This document shows positions 17,413 through 25,798 of a stretch of 47,923 nt of DNA, in pieces; position 1 is the first letter of the stretch, and the number at the start of each line of letters is the position of its first letter. The notes beneath the pieces are model-generated. The model was given only the letters and a program-made list of their open reading frames with translations, had not been told where the DNA came from and did no database searches. The position numbers and the translations under genes were made by a program. The DNA is from Anaerotalea alkaliphila (GTDB taxonomy: Bacteria > Bacillota > Clostridia > Lachnospirales > Vallitaleaceae), in NCBI RefSeq assembly GCF_010179735.1, contig NZ_JAAEEH010000025.1:1-47923 (forward strand). Reading direction: 5' to 3'.

Positions 17413-17741
17413 AGCATGAATCCTGCAGCCAGGACCCATAGGTGGAACAGGGCCGCAAGGATGTTCACAGCCAGCCCAGCATGGGCCGCACCCTTGAATG
17501 TGTCCCGGGTGGTTTCCCCCACAGCCCCCGTAACCAGCCCCGCCATGTTCATGGCGGCGGCAAGGATTTCCAGCCATCCCGGCAGATGCTGCCGGACCAG
17601 CTGCTCTTCACTTAGAAAGGCGGCTAGGATAGTCGCCGCCACGAACAGGCCGATCGACACTACCCCGAATGCCAAGGAAACAATGCCGAATCCCGTTTGG
17701 CTCCTGGTGTTCAGGCGTAGTGTTATTTTTTTATCATCCAT
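17409..17741 (-). CDS. Small membrane protein (DUF6142-like)
   Basis: The protein of about 110 residues has a charged N-terminus (MDDKKITLRLN) and three hydrophobic helices (GIVSLAFGVVSIGLFVA, the LEILAAAMNMAGLVTGA segment and AHAGLAVNILAALFHLW). It resembles a family of small uncharacterised Firmicutes membrane proteins. The ATG is 1 bp after the VanZ-like stop (TAG G ATG), indicating translational coupling. No function can be assigned. Its stop overlaps the stop of the convergent ECF gene. Confidence 0.7.
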   Translation of the reverse strand: MDDKKITLRLNTRSQTGFGIVSLAFGVVSIGLFVAATILAAFLSEEQLVRQHLPGWLEILAAAMNMAGLVTGAVGETTRDTFKGAAHAGLAVNILAALFHLWVLAAGFML

Positions 17742-17742
17742 C

Positions 17743-18192
17743 CTAAAACCTTTCCTGGATGTGCCGGCCGATCCGGTACAGCATCCATCCCAACAGGGTT
17801 CCAAGCACATTCAAAACCACATCATCCACGTCCAGGCTTCCCACCTTGCAGATGAATTGCACCGCTTCAATGAAAACGCTCACCAGGAGACCGGAGAAAA
17901 GGGTCCCGGAGAGACGCCCGGCCTTGGGGAGGACCAGGGGCAGAAGGAGTCCCAACGGCATGAAGGCCGCCATATTGCCGTAGATGTTCATGTAAAACAG
18001 CTCCGGTCGGACCTGTTCCCTGTATTTGATGAAATTGCCGATGGTCTTGAACAGTTCCAGATTGTAGCGCGTCCTGACCGTGTCCCTCCCGAAGGATTTG
18101 GAGAAAAACACCAGGTGGGAGAGGAGCGCCAGATAGATGCCCATCAGCAATCCCGTCCACAGGCGCCCCGGCTTCTTTGCTCCCTGCTTCAC
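17743..18192 (-). CDS. VanZ-like membrane protein
   Basis: The 149-residue protein has four predicted helices and the VanZ pattern: NIYGNMAAFMPLGLLLP, SVFIEAVQF and the closing motif DVDDVVLNVLGTLLG. VanZ-family proteins affect sensitivity to glycopeptides or other cell-envelope agents, but most have no known role. It starts at GTG 18192, which overlaps the upstream stop in a GTGA arrangement and follows AGGTGG. It is the middle gene of a tightly coupled three-gene unit of small membrane proteins. Confidence 0.82.
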   Translation of the reverse strand: MKQGAKKPGRLWTGLLMGIYLALLSHLVFFSKSFGRDTVRTRYNLELFKTIGNFIKYREQVRPELFYMNIYGNMAAFMPLGLLLPLVLPKAGRLSGTLFSGLLVSVFIEAVQFICKVGSLDVDDVVLNVLGTLLGWMLYRIGRHIQERF

Positions 18193-18443
18193 GCGCCCAC
18201 CTGCAGCACCTGCGCAAAAACGTAGACCGTGCGCAAAAGGGTCAGGACAAAGCCGACCACCCCCAGGCTCCAGCCCACCTGGCCCAGCGCATCCAAACCG
18301 GACCCTCTGCCTTTCCCTCCATAATGGATCGCCGCCAGATTGACGAAAATCGACACCATGGGAACCACCCAAAGGACCAGTCCCGCTCCTCCAAAAACCA
18401 CAGCCAGCACGCTGCAGTGGTCCGTTTCCTTCCCGAGTTTCAC
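18189..18443 (-). CDS. Small two-helix membrane protein
   Basis: The protein of 84 residues has two hydrophobic helices (VLAVVFGGAGLVLWVVPMVS and VGWSLGVVGFVLTLLRTV) around a Gly-rich basic loop, like small DUF4190-type proteins. I prefer GTG 18443 because GGAGG sits 7 nt before it; the GTG at 18461 has no ribosome binding site. Its end overlaps the VanZ-like gene by 4 bp. Function unknown. Confidence 0.65.
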   Translation of the reverse strand: MKLGKETDHCSVLAVVFGGAGLVLWVVPMVSIFVNLAAIHYGGKGRGSGLDALGQVGWSLGVVGFVLTLLRTVYVFAQVLQVGA

Positions 18444-18476
18444 ACGACATCCTCCATTCACGCCTTATTCCAGACT

Positions 18477-18503
18477 TGAAAACAACGTCCGCACAGGACG
18501 TTG
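18477..18503 (-). terminator. Intrinsic terminator
   Basis: CAACGTCC (18483-18490) pairs with GGACGTTG (18496-18503) with a 5-nt loop, and the leftward transcript then reads TTTTC. It ends the 53-residue membrane protein gene; downstream genes may depend on read-through. Confidence 0.7.
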
Positions 18504-18514
18504 CTGTCTATTTC

Positions 18515-18676
18515 CTAATCGATCAGATGCTTTCGGATATCCAAAATCATGGCTCCGAAGATGATGGACATGGTCCCCACCACAACGCCCGTCATGATGC
18601 CTATGATCCCCAGCACGATTCCAGCCGTGCCCGCAGCGGATATCTTCTTGTAAACCTTCTCATTGTATTCCAACAT
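18515..18676 (-). CDS. Very small membrane protein
   Basis: A 53-residue protein with a charged head (MLEYNEKVYKK), a long Gly/Ile/Val-rich hydrophobic stretch (about residues 12-43) that could form one long or two short helices, and a charged tail (DIRKHLID). GGGAGG lies upstream of the ATG at 18676, and the gene has its own promoter and terminator, so it is very likely real. No family recognised. Confidence 0.65.
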   Translation of the reverse strand: MLEYNEKVYKKISAAGTAGIVLGIIGIMTGVVVGTMSIIFGAMILDIRKHLID

Positions 18677-18723
18677 GGCTCTTCCTCCCGAATCATTCCC
18701 AAAGGATAGTTTCACTTCCCTTC

Positions 18724-18751
18724 ATTATAACATCTGCTGTTTTTTTTGCAA
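18724..18751 (-). promoter_or_regulatory. Promoter of the 53-residue membrane protein gene
   Basis: TTGCAA (18746-18751) and TATAAT (complement of 18724-18729) are separated by 16 bp. Confidence 0.6.
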
Positions 18752-18775
18752 GCGACGGCTTCACCGAATTTTTTC

Positions 18776-18803
18776 TTGTTTTTATCCCAAATTGATTTAT
18801 AAT
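18776..18803 (+). promoter_or_regulatory. Promoter of the rubredoxin-like gene
   Basis: TTGTTT (18776-18781) and a consensus TATAAT (18798-18803) are 16 bp apart; the leader is about 50 nt. Confidence 0.6.
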
Positions 18804-18859
18804 GGTAGGTGCGGTCCCATTCTTGGACCGGAATCGACTGCCGATAAGGAGGGTTCATC

Positions 18860-19189
18860 ATGTTGTGGAAATGCACAGTTTGTGGAATCGTATTGGAAGG
18901 GGAAGAAGCACCTGCCGTCTGCCCCAAATGCGGCTCCCCCAAAGAAAAGTTTGTGGCACTGGATGAGGAGGCAACCGGCAAGGTCTACAACTCCGACAGG
19001 ACCAACGACATCCACATGGATATCATCAACCTCGCCGCAGCCATCATCGACCTCTGCGCCGAAGGTGTGGAACTGGACCTGGATCCCGATTGCGTTTCGA
19101 CCTTCGAAAAGGCATCCAACGAAGCCTGGGTCATCAAACAGCGCTGCAAGGCGGAGCTTGCCAGCCATATGGGCAAGGGCAAGTGGTAA
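18860..19189 (+). CDS. Rubredoxin-like zinc/iron domain with helical tail
   Basis: The first 30 residues form a rubredoxin-type knuckle pair, CTVCG and CPKCGSP (Cys5, 8, 21, 24), like the C-terminal domain of rubrerythrin. It can bind one iron or zinc. Residues 35-109 are a helical segment (DIINLAAAIIDLCAEGVELD) without the Glu/His ligands of a diiron site. The combination resembles small rubredoxin-like proteins of anaerobes thought to carry electrons in oxygen or peroxide defence; that role is inferred. AAGGAGG precedes the ATG. Single gene with its own promoter and terminator. Confidence 0.82.
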   Translation: MLWKCTVCGIVLEGEEAPAVCPKCGSPKEKFVALDEEATGKVYNSDRTNDIHMDIINLAAAIIDLCAEGVELDLDPDCVSTFEKASNEAWVIKQRCKAELASHMGKGKW

Positions 19190-19205
19190 AAACCCAAACG
19201 AAAGG

Positions 19206-19247
19206 AAGGCCTTCCCACAGGATTTCATCCCTGTTGGAGGGCCTTTT
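19206..19247 (+). terminator. Intrinsic terminator after the rubredoxin-like gene
   Basis: AAGGCC (19206-19211) and the following CTTCC/CACAGG pair imperfectly with CCTGTTGGAGGGCCTT (19230-19245), and TTTTG follows. Confidence 0.65.
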
Positions 19248-19259
19248 GCACGCATTGGC

Positions 19260-19287
19260 TTGCATATTCCTTCCGGTCTGCTATAGT
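19260..19287 (+). promoter_or_regulatory. Promoter of the XRE regulator gene
   Basis: TTGCAT (19260-19265) and TATAGT (19282-19287) are separated by 16 bp. Confidence 0.55.
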
Positions 19288-19349
19288 AGCATCAGGACCC
19301 GGCTCCCCGACCTTCAACCAGCGCATCACGACAAAAGAGAGGTAATCCC

Positions 19350-19823
19350 ATGAGCTACAGAATCGACCGGCTAGGCCTCGCCATCAAGGCGGCCCGCGAA
19401 AGCCTTTCCTTAACCCGAACCCAATTCGCGAAGAAAATCCACGTCTCCTGTTCCTTCCTCGGAATGGTCGAGCGCGGCGAAAAGAAAGCCAGCCTCGAAA
19501 CCCTGTGCAGGATTGCGGACCTTACGAACACTACCGTGGACAGTCTCCTAGGGGGCAGCCGTTCCTTCCAGAACATGGCAAAGGAAGAGTATGCCAGATA
19601 CCAGCTGGAGCACCGGATCGACTTCCCTTCTCCCAGCGCCCTCTACAGGACCCAGGCAAAGGACCCCTCGTGGCTGGCGGAACAACTCCTCCTCCGGAAA
19701 AAGATGGAGGATGTGATCCATGTCCTGGCCCTCTGCGACACCTTGGCCCTGCAGATGATCCACGAGCAGATCCAAAGCCTAGTCCGGTACAACTTCATCC
19801 AGAAGCCCACCCTGGAATTCTAG
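19350..19823 (+). CDS. XRE-family helix-turn-helix regulator
   Basis: The 157-residue protein has an N-terminal Cro/CI-type HTH (about residues 8-68) with the recognition region TRTQFAKKIHVSCSFLGMVE and the ERGEKKASLETL turn. The C-terminal 80 residues are helical and of no recognised family; they lack metal or ligand motifs. It probably acts as a dimeric repressor. It is convergent with the ABC exporter genes, with the two stop codons overlapping in CTAG (19820-19823), so it is not in their operon; whether it controls them is open. Confidence 0.85.
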   Translation: MSYRIDRLGLAIKAARESLSLTRTQFAKKIHVSCSFLGMVERGEKKASLETLCRIADLTNTTVDSLLGGSRSFQNMAKEEYARYQLEHRIDFPSPSALYRTQAKDPSWLAEQLLLRKKMEDVIHVLALCDTLALQMIHEQIQSLVRYNFIQKPTLEF

Positions 19824-21613
19824 AGGGAGTTCCTATAGTACCCTTCTTCCATGGAAAGTGTTTGGTGGGTTCCCTGCTGGGAGATCCGCCCCTCCTCCAC
19901 CACCAGGATCAGGTCCGCATCCCGGATGGTGCTCAACCGATGGGCGATGACGAAGCTCGTCTTCCCTTCCATCAGCTTCAAAAGGGCGCTTTGAATATGC
20001 ATTTCTGTCCTTGTGTCGATATTGCTGGTGGCTTCGTCCAGGACCAGGATGTCGTGTTCCGTCAGCATGGCCCTGGTGATGGCAAGCAGTTGCCGCTCCC
20101 CTTGGCTCAAGTTCCTTCCACTCTCCACAAGTTCCGTGTCGTATCCATGGGGAAGATGATGGATGAACTGGTGGGCACCGGAGACCCTGGCCGCTTCCAG
20201 GATTTCCTTGTCTCCGGCATCCTGCCTCCCGTAGCGGAGGTTCTCCCGGATGGTCCCCGCAAACAGGTAGGTGTCTTGCAGTACGACGCCGAAACGGCCC
20301 AACAGCTCTTCCCTTGCATAGGCGCCGATGGGATTCCCATCGATGGTGATGCTTCCCCCGTCGGCCTCATAGAACCGGGTCAACAGGTTCACGATTGTGG
20401 TCTTGCCCGCTCCTGTGGGACCCACCAGGGCCACGGTCATGCCCGGCCGCACCTGGAAGGAAATGCTCTTGAGTACCGGCTGCCCCGGCTCATAGCTGAA
20501 ATCCACCCGGTCGAACACCACCCGCCCTTGGATCCTTCCCAGGGGCAGCGGCTTCTCCACATTTTCCGCCTCCTCCTCCTCGTCCAGTACCTCGAACACC
20601 CTTTCTGCGCCTGCAATCGCGGTCTGGAGGGTATTGTAGATGTTGGACAGGGTCACCAGCGGACGGGTGAACTGTTTCGTGTAGCCTACGAAGCTGGCGA
20701 TCAGGCCGATGCTTGCCATGGAATGAAGGGCCATCCAGCCTCCGAAGAAGGCGACCGTCACAAAACCAAGGTTGTTCAACACATGCATGGAAGGCATCAT
20801 CATTCCTGCCCAAACCTGGGCCCGGATCCCCGCCTGCATGAGGGCCTGGTTCGCCTTTTGGAAATCCAACCCCATAACCGCTTCCCTGTTGTATGCCTTC
20901 ACCACCAGAAGGCCAGAAATCCCCTCCTCGATCAGTCCGTTCAAGCGTCCTAGAGCGTTCTGCTGTTCCCGGAACAACTCCCTGGTCTTCCGGCCGATGG
21001 TCCTTGTCAGCAGGAGCATCAGCGGCAAGGTGACCGCACTGGCCATGGTCAGCAACGGACTCAACCAGAGCATCACCCCAAGGGCTCCACCCACCATCAG
21101 GACCCCCGAAAAGAACTGGGTCATGGAAGTGGCGACGGTGCTGCTGATGTTGTCAACGTCATTTGCAAGCCTGCTCATGACCTCCCCATGGGTATGGGTG
21201 TCGAAGAAACGGAGAGGCAGCTTCTGCAGCTTTCCGAACAGGTTTTTCCGCAGCTGATGGACCACATTCTGTGAAATGCGGGCCATCAGCCAGCCCTGCC
21301 CCAGGCCTGCCAGAGCGTCGGCGGCATACACCGCCCCCAGGCCCATGCACAGCAGAAACAGCCGCTCCCGGCTTTCCATCCCCGGAATCCTCTCCATCTC
21401 CAGACCATCGATGACCCGGCCGATCAGATAGGGACTTGCCAGGCCCAGCAGGGTCCCCCCCAGCGAAAGTGCGAAAACGGCCAGCAGCCCTTTCCTTTCG
21501 TTCCCAAAGTAGGTCCATAGCCGCAGAAGGGTTTCCCTCATGTCCTTTGCCTTGGCCACCGGCGTCCCTCCGGACCCGATTCCCCGTTGCATCCCTCCTC
21601 CAAAACCGTTCAT
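19820..21613 (-). CDS. ABC exporter half-transporter, canonical Walker B subunit
   Basis: The 597-residue protein has an N-terminal six-helix exporter domain and a C-terminal ATPase domain with Walker A GPTGAGKTT, signature LSQGERQ, Walker B/catalytic Glu in LDEATSNID and switch His in IAHRLS. It pairs with the gene just upstream to form a heterodimeric MsbA/BmrCD-like exporter for drugs, lipids or peptides. The departure of the signature (LSQGE) is the expected partner of the degenerate LDD site in the other subunit. Its ATG follows the upstream TAG directly, behind GGAAGGAGG, so translation is coupled. The substrate cannot be told. Confidence 0.93.
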   Translation of the reverse strand: MNGFGGGMQRGIGSGGTPVAKAKDMRETLLRLWTYFGNERKGLLAVFALSLGGTLLGLASPYLIGRVIDGLEMERIPGMESRERLFLLCMGLGAVYAADALAGLGQGWLMARISQNVVHQLRKNLFGKLQKLPLRFFDTHTHGEVMSRLANDVDNISSTVATSMTQFFSGVLMVGGALGVMLWLSPLLTMASAVTLPLMLLLTRTIGRKTRELFREQQNALGRLNGLIEEGISGLLVVKAYNREAVMGLDFQKANQALMQAGIRAQVWAGMMMPSMHVLNNLGFVTVAFFGGWMALHSMASIGLIASFVGYTKQFTRPLVTLSNIYNTLQTAIAGAERVFEVLDEEEEAENVEKPLPLGRIQGRVVFDRVDFSYEPGQPVLKSISFQVRPGMTVALVGPTGAGKTTIVNLLTRFYEADGGSITIDGNPIGAYAREELLGRFGVVLQDTYLFAGTIRENLRYGRQDAGDKEILEAARVSGAHQFIHHLPHGYDTELVESGRNLSQGERQLLAITRAMLTEHDILVLDEATSNIDTRTEMHIQSALLKLMEGKTSFVIAHRLSTIRDADLILVVEEGRISQQGTHQTLSMEEGYYRNSL

Positions 21614-23330
21614 CTAAAGCCTCCTTCCCATCTGGGAACGCGCCAGTTCCCGGTAAACCGGGCAGCATGCCATCAGCATTTCCCTGTCCCCCATGCCAGC
21701 CACTTTTCCGTCTTCCATCACCAGGATCCTATGGGCCCTGTCCATGGTCCGGATGTTCTGGGCCACCCACAGGATGGTGGTACCCCTTCCGTCTTCCAGC
21801 AGACCTTCCAGAACCCTTCCTTCCGTCCCCCCGTCCACCGCACTGGTGGAATCGTCCAGGATGAGCACCTCCGGCTTCCCCACCAATGCCCTTGCGATGC
21901 AGACGCGCTGCTTCTGCCCGCCGGACAAGTTCACGCCCCCCTGTCCCACAAGGGTATCGTACCCATCCTTGTATTGGAGGATGAATTCATGGGCCTGGGC
22001 CTTCCTGGCCGCCTCCACCATTTCCTCCTCCCCTGCCCCTTCCGCTCCCCAGAGGATGTTCTCCCGGATCGTTCCGGTGAAAAGCAGGGACTTCTGGGGA
22101 ACCAGGGCGACCTTCCTGCGCAACGCGGTTTCCTCCATGGCCCGGATGTCTTTTCCATCCAGGCGGATGCTCCCTTGGCTGACCTCATAGAGCCGGACCA
22201 GAAGCTGGACCAGACTGCTCTTCCCTGAACCGGTGGGACCTATGATCCCCAGGATTTCCCCTTCCCTGCAGGCGAAGGACACATCCTGGAGGACCGGTTC
22301 CTCCAGGGCACCGTCGTAGCTGAAGGAAACCCCTTCAAACACGATCTTCCCCAGGTCTGGCAGCTTCTCCTCCGGGAGCGTTCCCTTTCCCGTAGGTGCC
22401 GGCTCCACTTCCAGCACTTCGGCAATCCTTGCGGCAGATGTCTTGGTCCTAGCCAGGACGGCGATGATGTTGGAGATCATCACCAGGGAAATCAGGATCT
22501 GCACCATGTAGTTGACTAGGGCGATCAGTTTTCCCGGCTGGAAGTCCTGCTGGAGGATCCTGTTCCCACCGAACCAGAGCAGCAGCACGATCCCCATGTT
22601 CACCACCAGCCCGATGAACGGAAGGAATACGGAAAGGAGCCGCATGGAAGCCGTCGTCGTTCGGGTCAGCTCCCTGTTGGCCCCGAAAAACCTCTCCTCC
22701 TCGTAATCGGACCGGTTGAAGGCCTTCACCACCCGCACTCCCGCCAAGAATTCACGCAGGATGACGTTCACCTTGTCCAACGCCTTCTGCACCCTGGAAA
22801 AATAGGGGGTTCCCAGCCGTATGTTCACGTAGAGCAACAGCGCCACCACCGGAACCGTAGCCAAAAGGATGGCCGCCATGCCCCTATCCAGCCAGACCGC
22901 CATGATTACGCTTCCAATCCCCAACAGGGGTGCCTTGACAAAAATCCGCATGATGCCCATGACGAAATTCTGCACCTGTGTCACGTCATTGGTCATCCGG
23001 GTGATCAGGGATCCCGTCTCAAAGCGGTTGCTCTCCTGCAGCGGAAGGGCCTGTACCTTCACGCCGCAGGTCCGCCCCCACTTCCTGGGACAAAGTGGTG
23101 GAGATGATGCTCCTCCCCAGGGCCATGGCCGCTCCTGCGGCCGTAATCCCCAGCATCAGTCCTCCTGTGCGCAGGATGGTACCGAAGTCGTTGCGGGCCA
23201 CGCCAATGTCGACGATGCTGGCCATCAGGACCGGCTGCATCAGGTCGAAGAAGGATTCCGACACCAGGCACGCCATTGCGAAAAGGAACGGCTTGTAGTG
23301 TCTTGTGAAGTCCTTTGCAAACAGCGCCAT
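21614..23330 (-). pseudogene. ABC exporter half-transporter disrupted by a frameshift
   Basis: The N-terminal part (from ATG 23330, MALFAKDFTRHYKPF) and the rest of the protein lie in different frames that meet near 23,050-23,065. The first frame reads ADLRRE then goes out of family; the second resumes at KVQALPLQESNRFETG. Homologous exporters have a DLF-type segment between, so about 11 bp seem to be missing. The ATPase half keeps Walker A GPTGSGKSS, signature LSGGQKQ and LDDSTSAVD, with Asp where the catalytic Glu sits: the degenerate half of a heterodimer. With the frameshift the exporter should not assemble. It could also be a sequencing or assembly error. Confidence 0.82.
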
Positions 23331-23360
23331 CGGCTCCTTGCCTCCTTTCAATTGGAAAGA

Positions 23361-23395
23361 AGGCCTGTACCGCAACCAGGTTGCTGTACAGGCCT
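23361..23395 (-). terminator. Hairpin terminator after the DEAD-box gene
   Basis: AGGCCTGTAC (23361-23370) pairs with GTACAGGCCT (23386-23395), with an inner GCAACC/GGTTGC stem. The leftward transcript continues with TTCTTTCC, a modest U tract. It may only partly stop transcription into the ABC genes. Confidence 0.55.
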
Positions 23396-23409
23396 CTCTG
23401 CCTTGGCGT

Positions 23410-25092
23410 TTACCGCCTCTCTTGTGCTGCGTTCGCTTCTTCGATGTTGATCCTGCGGCCGCGGATCCGCTTGTCCTGCATGCTGCGCAGGACTTGGGCC
23501 ACGTCCTTCTCCAAGACGTCGATGAAGGAATACTTGTCGAACATGTCGATGCTGCCGATATGGCTTCCCGGAATTCCGCTTTCCCCTGCAACGGCGCCCA
23601 CGATGTCCCTTGCCATTGCATTATGGCTCTTGCCCACATTGATGAAGAGTCTGGACATGCCTACACGGCCTTGTCCCTGCTTTCCTCCACCGGAACGCCT
23701 GTCTTCGAACTTGCGGCCGACGCCGGTCTTCCGGTCCGTTCTGGCCTTTCCGTCGTATGCTGGCCGCCTCTCCTCGTGGAGCTCGTTGATGTCCTCATGC
23801 TCGCCCACGTCGGAAAGCTCCAGGACGTTCTTCAGCAGATGCGCCGCAATCTGGCGCAAGTCCACGCCTCTGGCCTCTATTGTCTCGATCAGGTCTTCAT
23901 ATCTTGCATGGCGCCCCACGCCGATGGCATCCACCAGTGTGTCGATGTAGCGCTCCGCCCTGATTTCATTCACCTGGGCGATGGTGGGGATCTTTACCCG
24001 CTCGATGTCCTTCTTGATGTAGAAGCGGATGTTCTGGAGCAGCCGCACTTCCCTTTTGGACACCAGCGTCATGGAATGGCCTTCCTTGCCCGCCCTTCCG
24101 CTTCGTCCGATCCTGTGGACATAGTAGTCTTCCTTGTCCGGCACGTCGAAGTTGACGACCAGGTCAACGCCCTTGATGTCCAGCCCCCTGGCCGCAACAT
24201 CCGTTGCGATCAGGACGTTCACGATCCCTTCGTTGAATTTGCGCAATACGTTCAAGCGCAGCTCCTGCTTCAGGTCCCCGTGGATCTTCTCGCACATGTA
24301 GCCTCTAGCCTGGAGCGCTTCCGTCACGTCGTCCACCTTGTTCTTGGTGTTGCAGAACACGATGCAACGTTTAGGGTCGAAGGCGTCCAGGATCCTGCCT
24401 AGGGCTTCCGGTTTGTGGACTTCCTTCACCTGGCAGTACTCCTGCTTGACGGTGGCGGTGGTCATTCCGGTGGCCTTGATTTGGATCATGGCCGGGTCCT
24501 TCTGGTATTTCTTCGTGATGTCGATGATGGTCTTGGGCATGGTCGCGGAGAAAAGGATGGTCTGCCTCTCCGGCTTGACCTGGCTCAGGATGAGCTCGAT
24601 GTCCTCCCTGAATCCCATTTTCAGCATTTCGTCTGCTTCATCCAGGATGACCGTATGCACGTTGTCCAGCTTCAACGTCCTGCGGTTGATGTGGTCGATG
24701 GTCCTTCCGGGTGTCCCCACAACCACCTTCACACCCCTGCGCAGGGCCATGATCTGGTTCCGGATGGGGTCTCCGCCGTAGACCGCGGTCACCTTGACCG
24801 ACTGCATATATTTCGCAAGCTTTTGGAACTCGTTGCTCACCTGCACCGAAAGTTCCCTGGTGGGGCAGATGACCAACACCTGGGGGCCCTCCAGCTCCGG
24901 ATCTATCTTGTCCAAAATGGGGATTGCGAAGGCAGCGGTCTTCCCTGTTCCTGTCTGGGATTGTCCGATGACATCCACTCCAGACTGGATCAAAGGGATT
25001 CCCTTTTCCTGGATTTCTGTAGGCTCCGTAAAGCCCATATCCCTGACTGCCTGTTTGACTGCATCACTTACGTTCATTTCCTGATAATTCAT
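23410..25092 (-). CDS. DEAD-box RNA helicase with DbpA RNA-binding domain (CsdA/DeaD type)
   Basis: The 560-residue ATP-dependent RNA helicase acts in ribosome assembly and mRNA turnover, often induced by cold. Motifs are the Q-motif region, I GQSQTGTGKTAAF, II LDEADEML, III SAT and VI HRIGRSGRAG. A basic linker with many Arg/Gly/Lys (about residues 455-485) leads to a C-terminal DbpA-type RRM-like domain (RLFINVGKSHNAMARDIV). The size is normal for the CsdA group. It has its own promoter with a leader of about 170 nt, long enough for cold-dependent control. Confidence 0.95.
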   Translation of the reverse strand: MNYQEMNVSDAVKQAVRDMGFTEPTEIQEKGIPLIQSGVDVIGQSQTGTGKTAAFAIPILDKIDPELEGPQVLVICPTRELSVQVSNEFQKLAKYMQSVKVTAVYGGDPIRNQIMALRRGVKVVVGTPGRTIDHINRRTLKLDNVHTVILDEADEMLKMGFREDIELILSQVKPERQTILFSATMPKTIIDITKKYQKDPAMIQIKATGMTTATVKQEYCQVKEVHKPEALGRILDAFDPKRCIVFCNTKNKVDDVTEALQARGYMCEKIHGDLKQELRLNVLRKFNEGIVNVLIATDVAARGLDIKGVDLVVNFDVPDKEDYYVHRIGRSGRAGKEGHSMTLVSKREVRLLQNIRFYIKKDIERVKIPTIAQVNEIRAERYIDTLVDAIGVGRHARYEDLIETIEARGVDLRQIAAHLLKNVLELSDVGEHEDINELHEERRPAYDGKARTDRKTGVGRKFEDRRSGGGKQGQGRVGMSRLFINVGKSHNAMARDIVGAVAGESGIPGSHIGSIDMFDKYSFIDVLEKDVAQVLRSMQDKRIRGRRINIEEANAAQERR

Positions 25093-25271
25093 ACTTTACC
25101 TTTTCCTTCTCTTGTCGATCCAGATCTGGAAAATCGGCTAAAAATATGAACTTTACACCTGGGTGCCGCAAGTTCCATTCCACGCAATTTTTGGACCGTC
25201 CACACATGACGCACGGGCGGTTCTTCCCATTTTTCTTCCAATCTGGATGTATCTAGTAACCACAATTGTTT

Positions 25272-25300
25272 ACTATAGCACAACTTTGCGCAAAACGCAA
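25272..25300 (-). promoter_or_regulatory. Promoter of the DEAD-box helicase
   Basis: TTGCGT (complement of 25295-25300) and TATAGT (complement of 25272-25277) are separated by 17 bp. The 226-bp gap to the flavodoxin gene otherwise holds only the long helicase leader; no convincing small gene is seen in it. Confidence 0.65.
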
Positions 25301-25318
25301 GCAATTGCGTGCATTTTA

Positions 25319-25798
25319 TTAAATCGCGTTCATTTTCCCCGCAAACCTGTCCACCTCATCCAGGTCCAGAACCGCATTCTCCAGAACCCCCTTGTCGACC
25401 ATGCGCACTACGGTCTTTTCAAGCAGGCTCAACTCCCAAGGGTGCACTTCCCCGCCGAACCATCCGTCTACTTGGGCCGCCGCCAGAAGCGCGTCGGAGT
25501 AGGCATGGTTGAACTGTTCCGCCGCCGCATCGTCATGGTACATGCAGCAGATGAACAGGCCGATCTTCTTCTCCAGGATCTTCTCCAGATGCCGCTCCAC
25601 GAAAATCTTCAGATCCGACTTCAAGTTCCCCACATAGATGGGGCCCCCGATTATCACTTTGTCCCAGGAATCCCAGTCCACATTCTTTTCTTTGGACACA
25701 TTGACCGCCTTGACCGGCTGTTCAAGCTTATCCTTCAACCGTTCCACAACCTTTTCGGTGGTGCCGTGCTTGGAAGAATAGACAATCAGGGTGCTCAT
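25319..25798 (-). CDS. Flavodoxin-domain protein
   Basis: The 159-residue protein has a flavodoxin fold with the FMN phosphate loop YSSKHGTTEKV at the N-terminus, IIGGPIYVGN for the second loop and CCMYHDD in the third, like the HemG/flavodoxin_5 group. It should bind FMN and transfer electrons; a protoporphyrinogen oxidase role is a family possibility, but no heme genes are near. Its ATG overlaps the stop of the ATP-grasp gene (ATGA), so the two are translated together. Confidence 0.88.
   Translation of the reverse strand: MSTLIVYSSKHGTTEKVVERLKDKLEQPVKAVNVSKEKNVDWDSWDKVIIGGPIYVGNLKSDLKIFVERHLEKILEKKIGLFICCMYHDDAAAEQFNHAYSDALLAAAQVDGWFGGEVHPWELSLLEKTVVRMVDKGVLENAVLDLDEVDRFAGKMNAI

Noticed and set aside
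21614-23062. Treating the ABC ORF from the GTG at 23062 as a complete gene
   Set aside because: It would lack the first membrane helices, has no ribosome binding site, and the missing N-terminus is encoded directly upstream in another frame.
25089-25304. A 71-codon ORF in the helicase leader
   Set aside because: It starts before the promoter's likely transcription start and overlaps the helicase start; no ribosome binding site.
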